Positions 1-9,516 of a stretch of 64,000 bases of DNA are shown piece after piece (the stretch's first letter is position 1; each line of letters begins with the position of its first letter). A program made the translations under genes and the position numbers. The notes under the pieces are model-generated. The model worked only from the letters and a program-made list of their open reading frames with translations, was not told where the DNA came from and searched no databases. Source of the stretch: Macrothele yani (taxonomy: Eukaryota > Arthropoda > Arachnida > Araneae > Macrothelidae); assembly GCA_039090855.1 (NCBI GenBank), contig CM077022.1, positions 76,408,971 through 76,472,970 of the forward strand, given 5' to 3'.

Positions 1-762
1 CGATAACGCCAGGCGACGGACCGGTATGGCGATGCATAATGCAGGCGTCATACAGTCTCTCGCCGCGGTGTAGCCACACGCGGATCCAACCATCGTGGTG
101 TTGCAGGCACGCCGCTGCACTCGCCAGTGGTGTAACGTCAACAGTAATCGGAGCAATGGGCGCCGTGTGACAAGTCCCCGCTCTTGCAGACGATGTCGAA
201 CGGTACGTGCTGATGCAGGTTGTTGCGCAACACACCCTAATTTCTGCGGTAACGTTCGTGATGTGGCGGTACGAGCCGTTAATGCCCGCCGCACAACATG
301 ACGGTCCTCTCGTTCGGTGGTGTGCCACGGCTGCGGCAATCGCTCACGTCGGTCCGTCTGTCCCTCCTGCACCCACCGAATCCATACTCGCCTCACTGTA
401 TCTGGATGTCGTCCCACACGTGTGGCGATGTCTCGGTACGATAAACCGCTGTCGCGATAAGCCACTATTCGTCCTCTGTCGAACTCCGAAACATGCTGGA
501 ATGACTGCCGTATTCTGCGACAAGACATCAGGAAGCTTCCCACGCACAGGTCCGGCAGCACAACACACTTCCACTACTTACACCCCGCCTTCTGTGTACC
601 CTTCTTATAGTGCTTCTCGGTGGTATGCCGGGCGCACATGATTTGCATAAGCACTGCAATGCTAATCGTTTGAATGTCCTCTCGCAGGCGACGCATGCTG
701 CGAATTTCAGGCCAATCGGATGCTTCCTTCTTGGTGTTGCATTTTATGTGGCCAGCAGTGTA
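1..762 (-). mobile_element. Tc1-like DNA transposon, cut by the window start
   Basis: Reading leftwards from ATG at 528, the minus strand gives an N-terminal helix-turn-helix domain with SEFDRGRIVAY, SYRDIATRVGRHPDTVRR and RTVRHRLQERGL, then DDE-domain text CLQHHDGWIRVW. The stretch with the first catalytic Asp (usual ...FSDESRF...) is missing and the frame changes near 60-115, so the copy carries an internal deletion. The right end (about 715-762) matches the right end of the Tc1 at 35-36.4 kb, including the shared CCTTCTTGGT and a terminal GTGTA, so the two belong to related families. The element continues left of the window. Confidence 0.8.
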
Positions 763-872
763 TTATGTGCATTGTGAAAACATTCATTAAAGGAAATATA
801 GCCGGGCAGTAGACAAAATTAACTGGGCAGGCTGCCCAGTAAAAAGGCTGTAGGGAGAATACTAATACATAA
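757..872. repeat. Dispersed repeat, copy 1 (second copy at 33590-33702)
   Basis: The segment shares ATTATGTGCATTGTGAAAAC, CATTCATTAAAG, a GGGC motif, CAGTAAAAAGG and TAGGGAGAA.ACTAAT with 33590-33702. The match is about 100 bp with small indels. No coding content was seen; its class is unknown. Confidence 0.6.
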
Positions 873-929
873 CTGGGAGTGGTCTCCCTTGTAGCAGAAT
901 CACAGCGACTGGCGACATACGTCACAGAT

Positions 930-1545
930 TTATTTTATTCCTGCTGACAAAAACGACATCCCCAGAACCCTATTAAACCATCTTGCAGACTTCATATTAT
1001 GGATGCAAGTTTTCCGCCTTTTAAATTTTCCGAAAACGGAAGTTAGGCGTATTGAGGATTTCTTCCGTAATCGTAATTTTTTTTCTCGTGAAGGACGATG
1101 TACGTCGCAGGATTATTTTGTACTCATCCCCGTACAGGAATCGCGGCGACATACATTACAGGTTTATTCTGTACACATCCCCGTAGCAGAATCGCGGCGA
1201 CATACATTGCAGGTTTATTTTGTACTCTCATCATCGTAGCAGAATCGCGGCAACGTCACCGTACATCGCAGATTTATTTTGTACTCATCCCCGTAAAAGA
1301 ATCGCGGCGACGTACATTGCAGGTTTATTTTCTGCTAATCCTCGTAGCAGAATCGCAGCTATGGCTGGTGCCCGCAGATTTTTTTGGTCCTGCAGACAAA
1401 AACGACATCCCCCAAACCCGATTAAACCATCTTGCAGACTCCCTAAGATGCAAGTTTTCCGCCTTTCAAAATTTCCGAAAACGGAAGTTAGGCAGAGTGA
1501 GGATTTCTTCCATAATCATATTTTTTTCTCCCGACGTTCCCTTGA
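930..1545. repeat. Nested tandem repeat: two ~170-bp duplicates flanking a 51-bp array
   Basis: About 935-1100 and 1376-1545 are near copies (GACAAAAACGACATCCCC, TTAAACCATCTTGCAGACT, GATGCAAGTTTTCCGCCTTT, CGAAAACGGAAGTTAGGC). Between them (1118-1372) is a 51-bp unit repeated about five times, with GTAGCAGAATCGCGGCGACA and GCAGGTTTATTTTGTACTCA; one unit is 8 bases longer. A partial unit also occurs at 886-935. The open frames over this array only translate the repeat and are not genes. Confidence 0.8.
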
Positions 1546-1559
1546 TAGTTGAAGGGAGG

Positions 1560-2286
1560 ATTATCTGATATTGTTGTTAAATATCATTTTATTGCATAAA
1601 TATTTGTGTTTTGGTTTTAAACAGGGGACAACAGTTTTTGAAAACTAAAGTTTGACGGAACCTAGTATTCTTGAATTTTTTTTCTTGCGATATTCCTTCA
1701 GCTCTATATGGTCATTAAATATCATTTTATTAGATGTGTGTATTTAAGATTGAAAATGGAGGAAAATGTTTTGAAACCAAAAGTTGTACGGAGTGAAAAT
1801 TAAAAAAATATGTATATTTAATGACCATATAGAGCTGAGGGAATATCGCAAGAAAAAGAATTCAAGAATACTGGGTTCCATCACTCGCCATGCTTCTGTA
1901 TTATTGTTTAATGATCATTTAATTACATAAATGTTTGCATTTGAGATGGGAAATGAAGAAAAATGTTCCGAAAATGGAAGTAGAATGAACGGAGCGAAGA
2001 TTTCTCCTCTTATGACAATTTTTTCCTAGTGATGCCTCTGCTCTTTATTGTTGTTAAATATCATTTTATTCCATAAATCTTTGTGTTTCAGCTGGAAAAT
2101 GTTGGCAAAATTCCAGATACAGAGGGCCAGAATGCTCTTGATCCTAATTAACATTGCAATTGCAGTACCTAGGTTAGAAATTTTTTTAGGTAGAAAAATC
2201 TCCAATTTTTATTGTTTTTTGCATCTAGTATTTATTTTGCCTAGTGATATCTGTCACATACTGACCAGGGACTTTCTGCTATGGGG
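1560..2286. repeat. Degenerate units of the ~140-bp 'CGGAAG...CATTTTATT' repeat family
   Basis: Units share GTTGTTAAATATCATTTTAT, CATAAATATTTGTGTTT, GAAAATGG.GGAAAA, CGAAAA.GGAAGT and a TTCTTGCGATATTCCT-type stretch. The same unit recurs at 19060-19600, 22040-22370 and 62590-63100. Many units contain TTTGTATTTCAG or TTTGTGTTTCAG, which looks like a splice acceptor. The block also carries the inverted repeat described separately. No host coding sequence was seen. Confidence 0.7.
1657..1879. repeat. 65-bp inverted repeat (fold-back)
   Basis: The left arm at 1657-1721 (GGAACC.AGTATTCTTGAATT ... CTATATGGTCATTAAATA) is mirrored by the right arm at 1815-1879 with few mismatches. The spacer is about 93 bases. 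The arms include a TTCTTGCGATATTCC stretch of the surrounding repeat family, so this may be two head-to-head units. Confidence 0.8.
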
Positions 2287-2497
2287 TCAGGTCTCATTTT
2301 AAAGCTCTTTCAATGAGCTTTCGTATGATGTGCAACACAGTAGGGTTAATAAAAAAAAATAATCAAAATTTCAAAATTGATTTTCTTAAAAACGGACATT
2401 TTTAAAATTAAAAAAAAATAAAATTAAAATTAGTTCATTCTATGTGTAACTTATCCATGAAATATTTTTTGGGATCATAAGATATGACAGAGAACAT
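2287..2497 (+). repeat. Dispersed ~210-bp repeat, copy 1 (inverted copy at 10497-10715)
   Basis: Blocks such as AATGAGCTTTC.TATGATGT, AAATTGATTTTCTTAAAAA, AATTAGTTCAT, CCATGAAAT.TTTTTGG and ATCATAAGATATGA occur in the same order on the opposite strand at 10497-10715. No coding content; its class is unknown. Confidence 0.65.
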
Positions 2498-2824
2498 ATA
2501 CATCAGCGTGTGAAATACCCAGTGGTCAGCTGGCCATTTGCCAGAAAAGATTCGAGCAGGCCAGTGAAATCTTTGTCACTGGCCTGAGTAGCCAGTAATT
2601 TTTTTTTTTTCTTTTCGTTTGTTTTGGAATTTACAAGATTATAAAGAACTGAACCAGATTTCAAAATATCCAGGTTTGGCTATGGCAGTTTTAGGGATTT
2701 TTGAAATTTAGATATTTACTACTCAAAAACTGAATATCGAATTGCAAACTATACTTCAGTTTTGTGAAAATTTTAGATTGTAGCAAACGAAGGTCCGAAT
2801 CAAAATATTTTGTAATATTTGTAC
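2498..2824. other. No gene seen; AT-rich sequence with GGCCAGT motifs
   Basis: GGCCAGT/ACTGGCC motifs cluster at 2526-2600, one with a short inverted arrangement around TTTGTCACTGGCCTG. A similar cluster lies at 4755-4840. Nothing here looks coding. Confidence 0.4.
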
Positions 2825-2826
2825 TA

Positions 2827-4114
2827 TTGGGTTGTCGGAAAAGTCATGATGTATTTTGGCACCCGATGGCGGTTGGGCGGTTTTGGAAGTACTAGAGGCA
2901 TGCGCAGCTCTGTTATTGCTATGGCATTCGACAAGTGCCAGTTCTAGCTGCAGTCTTAAAGGAATAGTAAGCGATTTGGTTGATTTGCGGAGATTTGACA
3001 TCAAGTTGAAGATGGAAGACCAAACTGTGCATTTTCGCCATATTTTACTGTTTTACTTCCGTAAAGGGAAGAATGCGCATCAAGCTTGTGAAAAGTTGCG
3101 TAAAGTGTATGGTGTAATGCTCTACAAGAACGTCAGTGCCAGCGGTGGTTCGCAAAATTCCGTGCTGGTGATTTTGACCTCAACGATGCTCCTCGGTCCG
3201 GGAGGCCAACCGAGGTTGATGACGACCAAATCAAGGCATTGATCGAGTCAAACCCACGTTACACGACACGAGAGATTGCAGACACATTGCACATCCATCA
3301 TTCAAGCGTTCACGACCACCTGAAGAAGCTGGGATATGTAAGCAAGCTCAGTGTGTGGTTTCCTCATAAACTCAAAGAAGCTCAATTGACGGCATGTATA
3401 AACATCTGCAATATGCTCATTAAAGATGAGGAACACGATCCTTTTTGAAGCGACTGATAACTGGTGACGAAAAGTGGATTGTGTACAACAATGTGCTGCA
3501 CAAACGGTCTTGGTCCTGACGTGCTGCTTCGCCTCAAACGACATCCAAAGCAGACATTCATCAGTGGAAGGTTCTGGTCTCAGTGTGGTGGGATTTTAAA
3601 GGTGTCGTGATTTTCGAGCTCCTACCATGGAACCAAACAATCAATTCGAATGTGTACTGTTGGCAATTAGACAGTTTGAATGAATCCATCATCCAGAGAC
3701 ATCCACAGCTCGTTCAACGTAAAGGTGTTGTGTTCCATCACGACAATGCGAGACCACACACAAGTTTGATCACCCGCCAAAAATTATTGGAGCTTGGGTG
3801 GGGATGTGTAGCCACACCCAGCATACTTGCCTGAACTTGCGCCGTCAGACTTCCACTTGTTTCACTCTCTTCAACAGTCCTTGCATGGTATAACATTCAA
3901 TTCAGATGAGGCTGTAAATCAGCACCTTGTACAGTTTTTCGCCACGGAATACAGGTCCTTCTATGAACGAGGCATTCTGAAGCTCACTGAAAGATGACAA
4001 TAGGTTATCGAACAAAACGGGCATTATATCATTGATTGATCTTTATTATTTCTATCAATAAATGACCTTTGCAAAACATGGCTAAAATACGTCATGGCTT
4101 TTCCGACAACCCAA
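2827..4114 (+). mobile_element. Full-length mariner element with TIRs and TA target duplication
   Basis: The ends are terminal inverted repeats of about 34 bp, TTGGGTTGTCGGAAAAGTCA on the left and its complement on the right, with about three mismatches. TA flanks both sides (2825-2826 and 4115-4116). At 1288 bp it has the usual length for a complete mariner. The transposase inside is broken (separate entry), so this is a dead but structurally complete copy. Confidence 0.93.
3012..4039 (+). pseudogene. Mariner transposase (DD34D), frameshifted
   Basis: Mariner transposases bind their inverted repeats and cut and paste at TA. From ATG at 3012 the reading is MEDQTVHFRHILLFYF, then after a frameshift near 3113 QRWFAKFRAGDFDLND, RSGRPTEVDDDQIKAL and VHDHLKKLGYVSKL. 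After another shift near 3447 comes ITGDEKWIVYNN with the first catalytic Asp. A stop follows near 3520. WWDFKGVVIFELLPW and VVFHHDNARPHTS with the second Asp then remain readable. The third Asp region (usually YSPDLAPSD) is scrambled by a shift near 3820. The original length would be about 345 residues. Confidence 0.88.
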
Positions 4115-4116
4115 TA

Positions 4117-5567
4117 CAAATTTTAATTTGAAATTAACTATATATTACTCTTCAGTGTACTGTTCTTGATGCAAATACCATATGCATATTAAATGTATTA
4201 ATATTTGTGCCATTTCTGGACCAGTAAAAATGAATGATCTTCACATTTCAGTATAAACTGGCTTTGCTGAAAAGTGATTTTTTTAAATTTTTTTTTTGCT
4301 GCTGCTTCTGTTTTCTAATATCTACAACTGCTTACTGTGCTTTGTGTTTTATTTATGTATTATTTGCATGCATGCATGTACACATTATGTAGCTCTCAAT
4401 TTGTGATATACAGCTCCAATGAAATTATACATTATTTTTTACACATTCTGTAAATGTGTAATGTTTTTCTTTCACGGACCAGTGGGCATTTTGGTGGACT
4501 TGTGATTTTCAAATTCGAGTGCTCCACTGGGCCTGCAGAAAATTTATTTCTAATTCACTGTACATACATATGATCAAGATGACGTGACCTAGATTTGCTG
4601 TTTTGTATTTCACCGCCCCCCCCCACACACACATTTGCTGCTACTTTTTGGATTTTTTTTTGTTATATTATCTCTAGGTAGTGAGCCTGCCTATCTCAAT
4701 TATGTTGGGGTGATAAAAAAAATAAAGCAAATACTTGGCAGCATTCGAATTACCCTGTGGTCCGCTGGCCATCGGCCAGTAAAATTCCCGTCGGAGCACT
4801 GAACTACTGATTTTAATGGCCATCTGGCCAGTAAGTTTTTTCTACATTGTCACAAGTCAAAAAATGAATATATATTTATTTTAGTATGTTGTAAAGTTTT
4901 ATTTTTAGGTTGCAAACTAGTAATTGGTTCATGAAATGCTATTGGATAAGAGCTATTTTTTTTATCCCTCATGATTTGTAAAGAATGGAAGAAACAACAA
5001 ATACAGAAAGGCAGTTTCCCAGTCTTTGTCGTGTAATGGCAACAGCAGTCTTTTGTTATCTCCATCCCCACCGTTCGAAGCTAAATAATAAAACATATTA
5101 AAAAAAGGCTGCAAATGTATGTGAATACTTGTACCCGTGGAATTTCCTCATTCCCTTCTTATTTAAAAACATTGGGAATGCAGTCTTACTCTGCTATACC
5201 ACATCACCAATCTGTCGGAATCTTAAAGTTTTGGAAACATTCTGTGTCCTGTCAGTTGCACTTTCAAATTACATGTTTTAAAAACTAATATTGGGGATAA
5301 GTAAATTGAAATGATAAGGCATTTACAATATATGTAGAAAATAACGTAAGTTTTTTTTAATTATTTTTTACGGACCAATGGGCATGTTGGTGGGGCAGTG
5401 GTTTACAAATTCTAGTTTTCTGCTGTGCCAGTAGAAGATTTATTTCTAATTCTAACCCTGCTTGGTGCACAATAAGTTCAAAATCAATAGCCAACAGTTG
5501 CATAATTAAAAAAGATTATAACTCAAATGATTAAATTAAAGGTAAAGGTTGATCATACTTTGTTATG
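4117..5567. other. No gene seen; AT-rich with two copies of a ~90-bp repeat
   Basis: Copies at 4478-4567 and 5366-5450 share ACGGACCA.TGGGCAT.TTGG and AGAA.ATTTATTTCTAATTC. A GGCCAGTAA-type cluster at 4755-4840 resembles the one at 2526-2600. No frame here resembles a known protein. Confidence 0.5.
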
Positions 5568-5699
5568 TTAAAAGATTATAATTTTTAAAAAGCTTGTAGC
5601 TTCAGAGCTTTTGACTTTCGTGTAGGTATTCACACCAAAGAGGACTAAGATTGGTTTCCAGATTCTAAGTTTAAATGTGTATTGTAATTTTTGGTGCCA

Positions 5700-6440
5700 G
5701 AATCTAGTACAGATCTCCAGGCCATTGAGATGTAAAGTGGAGACTCTGAATTGCAAGTCTTTGGTGAGAAAAGAATTTCCAAGCTTTCACGATAATGGAG
5801 AGCAAACGGATTCTCAAAAGCAGCAATATGCTCAGTTTCATTCCAGACATTTCCCCAGTGTTAGTAGGGCATCCAATACATCGGAGCTGAGAAAAGTCGA
5901 TGTTATTATTTATCAAGTTTTCAAGAATGGCATCCACATTTTTTGCACAACCGGATCGCGCTGTAGCATGACCGATATATTTAGATCCTGATTCTTCTAT
6001 GAGCGAAAATCTTTCCTCTTGCCGAATTTTTCGCTGTGTTTTTCCATCTTCAGATGTTTCAATGTACAATGTTTCATCTTTCCTACCATCAAAATATAAT
6101 GCTTTAATTGTACGATCATTAGCCATTTGTTCATTCTGTAAAACAGTGCAATTTTTCATTCGAGCTCTCCTGGCTTTACTTCTGTCGATCACAAGTGAAA
6201 CGTTTGTTAACGGAACGTCCTGGTTTATGTCACGGAGTACAGCAGAAGCAAGCGCAGTAGATGGACGATCAGATATTCCGTACCTGTCACAAGTTTGAGC
6301 AAATTTTTGAAGACTGACTCTAATTTCACATGATGGACTAGGAAAAGATGAAAAGCCTTGATTTTTTTTTTGCTATCTTCGTCAATTTCACTGTGTTCTA
6401 AATCATGTGTACCTTCATCTTCATTGGTGAATTGCAAGTC
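5700..6440 (-). pseudogene. Fragment of an unassigned transposase-like family (central part)
   Basis: On the minus strand, 6290 to about 5880 reads CDRYGISDRPSTALASAVLR, SLVIDRSKARRAR, KALYFDGRKDETLYIE, then SGSKYIGHA and AILENLINNNIDFSQLRCIG. I recognise the motifs (xDRYGxSDRxxAAxASA, YFDGRKDxT, a following NTG) from a repetitive protein family common in arthropod genomes but cannot name its superfamily. The canonical DG-xx-NTG part reads CPTNTGEMSGM, with changes. Below 5880 the frame degenerates. Pieces that look like the N- and C-terminal parts of the same family lie at 9030-9516 and 8195-8440. Confidence 0.55.
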
Positions 6441-6889
6441 AGGTGTGAGGTGTATGTGAGTCGTGAGGTGTATGTGACGTATACCAAATACGATTAAACC
6501 TACAAATCAGAGAAAAAAATTAACCCTCAAAACGTTAAAGAGTTCTTTAAAAAAGGCTGATCTTTAGGCAAATTTGCGATTATTTCATGAGTTGTGCGCA
6601 GACACCAGATGCCATGTAATAAACCCAATTTTTTTTCTGTGTACATTACTAATCGAAATCTAAAACTTTATCAGTACCCAATCATTTAGAGCACTTTAAA
6701 CAAAAAATGGGGAATTTTTTGAAAAGTAAGATTTATGTAAAACTTTAAAACTTTCGGGCGATTGCGCAGACAGAAGATATACGATTAAAATTTTTTTTTT
6801 TTTTCTCTTCATTAGCATGTGGAACCACAACTTTTGACACATACCCCTTGGTCCTATAAAAAAATGCAAACATTTTGCTCCACTCTACT
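6441..6889. other. No feature seen; AT-rich
   Basis: The stretch has short T and A runs and no recognisable coding or repeat structure. Confidence 0.4.
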
Positions 6890-7468
6890 GTGTATGAAAG
6901 TCAAGTGTAATTGTTCCTACTCTGATGTATGGCAGTGAAACTTGGGTACTACAGAAGAAACATAGGAGTCATTTGGGTGCTGGAGAAATGCGTTACTTAT
7001 GAGGGGTTTGTGGCAAGACATGTTCTGATCGTGTGAGGAATGAAGATGTGTTGGAGTTGTGTAATGTGAAGCAAAATGTTGTTAGCAAGGTGGAGACTAA
7101 TATGCTTCGGTGGTTTGGGCATGTTGAAAGAATGAGTGATGAGATGCTTACTAAGAAATTTTTTTAATCCCAAGTGGCAGGAAGGAAAAGCAGAGGAAGG
7201 CCAAGGAAGTCATGGGAGAATCAGATTCAGGAGTGTCTGCATGAGAAAAAGATCATGAGTATGAAGTATAGAAGATCTTGTGTGCGTCGTGTGATGGATG
7301 TCAGAGGAGCTTGAATTGTTTACCAAGATCGCTGTAAGTGGAGGAGTTTGATATGGCAACAGTATAAGTAAATAATCAGATAAAATTATCTGTTAGTTTG
7401 TCTTTTCTTTGTGGAGCTAACCTCTAAATCTCGGAGAACAGCTTAGTGATATGTATGTATGCATATGT
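6890..7468 (+). mobile_element. RTE-like LINE, 3' end fragment (copy 1)
   Basis: The sequence parallels the copies at 29340-30170 and (minus) 55301-56397: CTCTGATGTATGGCAGTGAA, GCAAGACATGTTCTGATCGT, GGAATGAAGATGTGTTG, GGCAGGAAGGAAAAGCAGAG and TTTCTTTGTGGAGCTAACCT. It ends in GTATGTATG-type sequence. The translation retains the C-terminal tail of an RTE-type polyprotein (LMYGSETW, GRPRKSWE.Q.QE) but with stops. It is 5'-truncated within the region after the RT domain. Confidence 0.8.
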
Positions 7469-7469
7469 G

Positions 7470-7899
7470 TGTTGACTGTAAGAGGGGGGAAACCATGTGA
7501 AGTTGCTATTGGTGAAATTTTTGAAATTTCTTCGTGAAGAGAAGATTGGTTGTTACATATGTAAGATGAGCTCTGTGGATGAAAGACTTTAATGTTGCAG
7601 GTTTACAACAAACAGAATGTGAGATAGAGAGAGCAGAATTTTTGCAAAGGGAAACATCCAGGAAATCTATTTTGTTATTTTCTTCACTATTTTGGGTGAG
7701 TTTTATAAATGGAAACTTTTCAGTTATGGAGTTAACTAAGTTCTCTAGTTCAGACTTGAGGTGGGGCCAACTAATGAAAATGTAATCAACTTATCTCAAC
7801 CATAGAGAAGGTTTGAAATGGGTGGTGTGGAATTTTTTTTTTTTATTCTGTTGTATGTAAATTTCTGGAGGAGGAAGAAGAAGAAGAAGAAGAAGAAGA

Positions 7900-7950
<51 letters not shown>

Positions 7951-8185
7951 GAGTCCAGGGAAGACCAGTTTGTTGTTTGTAAAAAGTTTTGTTGAAAACA
8001 AAAAACTATGTTATTGGATGGTATAGAAACAATTGTAGAGGTCTGGTAAGAATGCCAGGAGGTTCGTACTGTATAATCAATTTCTTCAATGACATAACCA
8101 CATATTTCACTGAAAACAAGTCTACTTTCACATGTTACTGTATGTTCAACTAATGTTTGAGCAAAAAGAAAGGTTTGACCCAAGA
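7470..8185 (-). mobile_element. Penelope-like retroelement, RT fragment
   Basis: The minus strand reads FNKTFYKQQTGLPW (usual FYKQ..GLPMGSPLS), then the microsatellite, then PPEIYIQQNK and FKPSLWLR*VDYIFISWPH, then FIKLTQNSEENNKIDFLDV. The LWLRYVDDIF.IWPHG box and the N.IDFLDV motif are typical of Penelope-like reverse transcriptases, which are usually found with a GIY-YIG endonuclease domain. Here the YVDD box has a stop and D-to-Y damage, the frame is shifted at the repeat, and no GIY-YIG part was seen. The 3' side abuts the LINE fragment ending at 7468. Confidence 0.75.
7867..7948. repeat. (GAA)n(GA)n microsatellite inside the Penelope-like RT
   Basis: About ten GAA/AAG units are followed by about 24 GA units. 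On the coding (minus) strand it reads as Ser-Leu and Leu runs between GLPW..LS and PPEIYI, exactly where the conserved GSPLSP...AEIY text sits. It therefore probably grew from the CTCTC of that motif. Confidence 0.9.
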
Positions 8186-8194
8186 TTTTTTATT

Positions 8195-8440
8195 TTATTT
8201 GAAGGTATGAAAGCGTGTAGTTTTTGACTTCCTGGAACAGTTTGTGCTTTGCTGAAGTGATTTGTCAAAACTTGCTCTGTTGCATACAATCTTTACAAGA
8301 ACATCTTTGTAATTTTTGATTTCACCATTAGTGATTTCTGGTAACTTGGCATTTTCAATCATAAGTTTTACATTCTGATGTATGGTACACACACAAATTG
8401 CGTGTGTGCACCACTCTGACCAGCTAGAACACAATTCTTT
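8195..8440 (-). pseudogene. C-terminal fragment of the unassigned transposase-like family
   Basis: The minus strand gives CTHAICVCTIHQNVKLMIEN, then IKNYKDVLVKIVCNRASFDK and LQQSTNCSRK. The VCTIHQNVKLM motif and a Cys-rich end (C...LQQC.NCPG) recur in the same arthropod repeat family as 5700-6440. Two of the expected cysteines are replaced here. Placed next to the Penelope fragment, it is a broken remnant. Confidence 0.5.
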
Positions 8441-8604
8441 GGTAGCTCTGAAAATTAAAAAAAAAAAACCACATTTACATTTGAAAACTTTACTTTAAAA
8501 AATCTGTACATCTCCTGTAAATTACTAAGCATTATACATTTTGAGATATGGATTTTTTGGCAAGTGCTGTCCTTCATGGAAACAGTCTTTCATCCCTGGC
8601 ATAA

Positions 8605-8822
8605 ATCTGCTGAGTCACTCTGGTGGTGGTGTGGTCTAAGCAATGACTTCTGATCATTCGTCTGAGATGGGTCCAGGTTTGAATTCCGGTGAGGATGTTG
8701 CGTTTGTTTTATGCCACTGGCTCTCTCTCTCCCCCTAAATTAGGGATGGGCAACCGCTTATAACCCACTGAGTTGCTAACAGTGGTCGTAAAACCCCTAA
8801 TAATAATAATAATAATAATAAA
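8605..8822 (+). mobile_element. tRNA-derived SINE (copy 1), ending in (TAA)n
   Basis: A-box-like TGGTGTGGTCTAAGCAATGA and B-box-like GGTCCAGGTTTGAATTCC (the Pol III internal promoter) are followed by a body shared with 60841-61058: GCCACTGGCTCTCTCTC, TAAATTAGGGATGGGCAACC, GCTTATAACCCACTGAGTTG. The tail is (TAA)n at 8797-8822. SINEs make no protein and use LINE machinery. Confidence 0.85.
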
Positions 8823-9029
8823 AGATCTGCTGACATCATGACTTTCATAAAATGTTTTTATAGTTTCAGTTGTTTCTGCAAATAGTTTTTCAAGGTTTCT
8901 GATCTGCAGCAGATAGAATTCCTTTTTGTTTCAAAGGTTTCTTTGACTGTCTTACCAAGTAAACTGGTGCATTAAATTAAAATAGTTTCCTCTTAGGACT
9001 TAACATCGTTTCCGAAAGACTGCATTGAC

Positions 9030-9516
9030 AAAAAGTTTACACTTTACAGCAGTATTAATTCTTTTAACTTTTTCTGTAGACTGTCATTTATATTCTGAAA
9101 ATTTCTAGTCAAGAGGGAACTGTCCTAGGTCTTGGAGGGATGTATTAAAAGTTTTTAAAGCTTCTGAAGGGCTATCAGAATATGTACTGCAACCATGAAC
9201 TGCATCCTGGCTAGTACTTGGAAAATCTGTGATTTCATCTTTTGCATCCTCGTTTTTTATCTTGCTCAGTTTTTCCCTACAACTGTCATGAACTTTAGTT
9301 ATCATTAGTGTTAGCATAAAACCACTACTAATGCTCTGACAGACGTCCAAAAGGAAAGAAAAACTTAAATATAAACATTTCCTGTGTAAGTCGAGAGGGA
9401 GCTCCGGTGCAACTAGCTCTCTCGCACTTGGAAAGAAACAGGAATTCTCTCTCCAAGAAAAGCTGCGCAGATGTGTGTGAACTTCTTGTTCTGGCAACAT
9501 GTCTGTTGTGCATCAC
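9030..9516 (-). pseudogene. N-terminal fragment of the unassigned transposase-like family
   Basis: The minus strand contains KVHDSCREKLSKIKNED and FNTSLQDLGQFPLD, then past a stop QSTEKVKRI. I associate the KVHDxC and TSLxxLGxxP texts with the same repetitive family as 5700-6440 and 8195-8440. The evidence is weaker here because only short motifs match. Confidence 0.35.

Noticed and set aside
1098..1568. 156-codon frame over 1098-1568 with repeated GLFCTHPR-type text
   Set aside because: It is a translation of the 51-bp tandem array, with no start context or codon logic of a gene.
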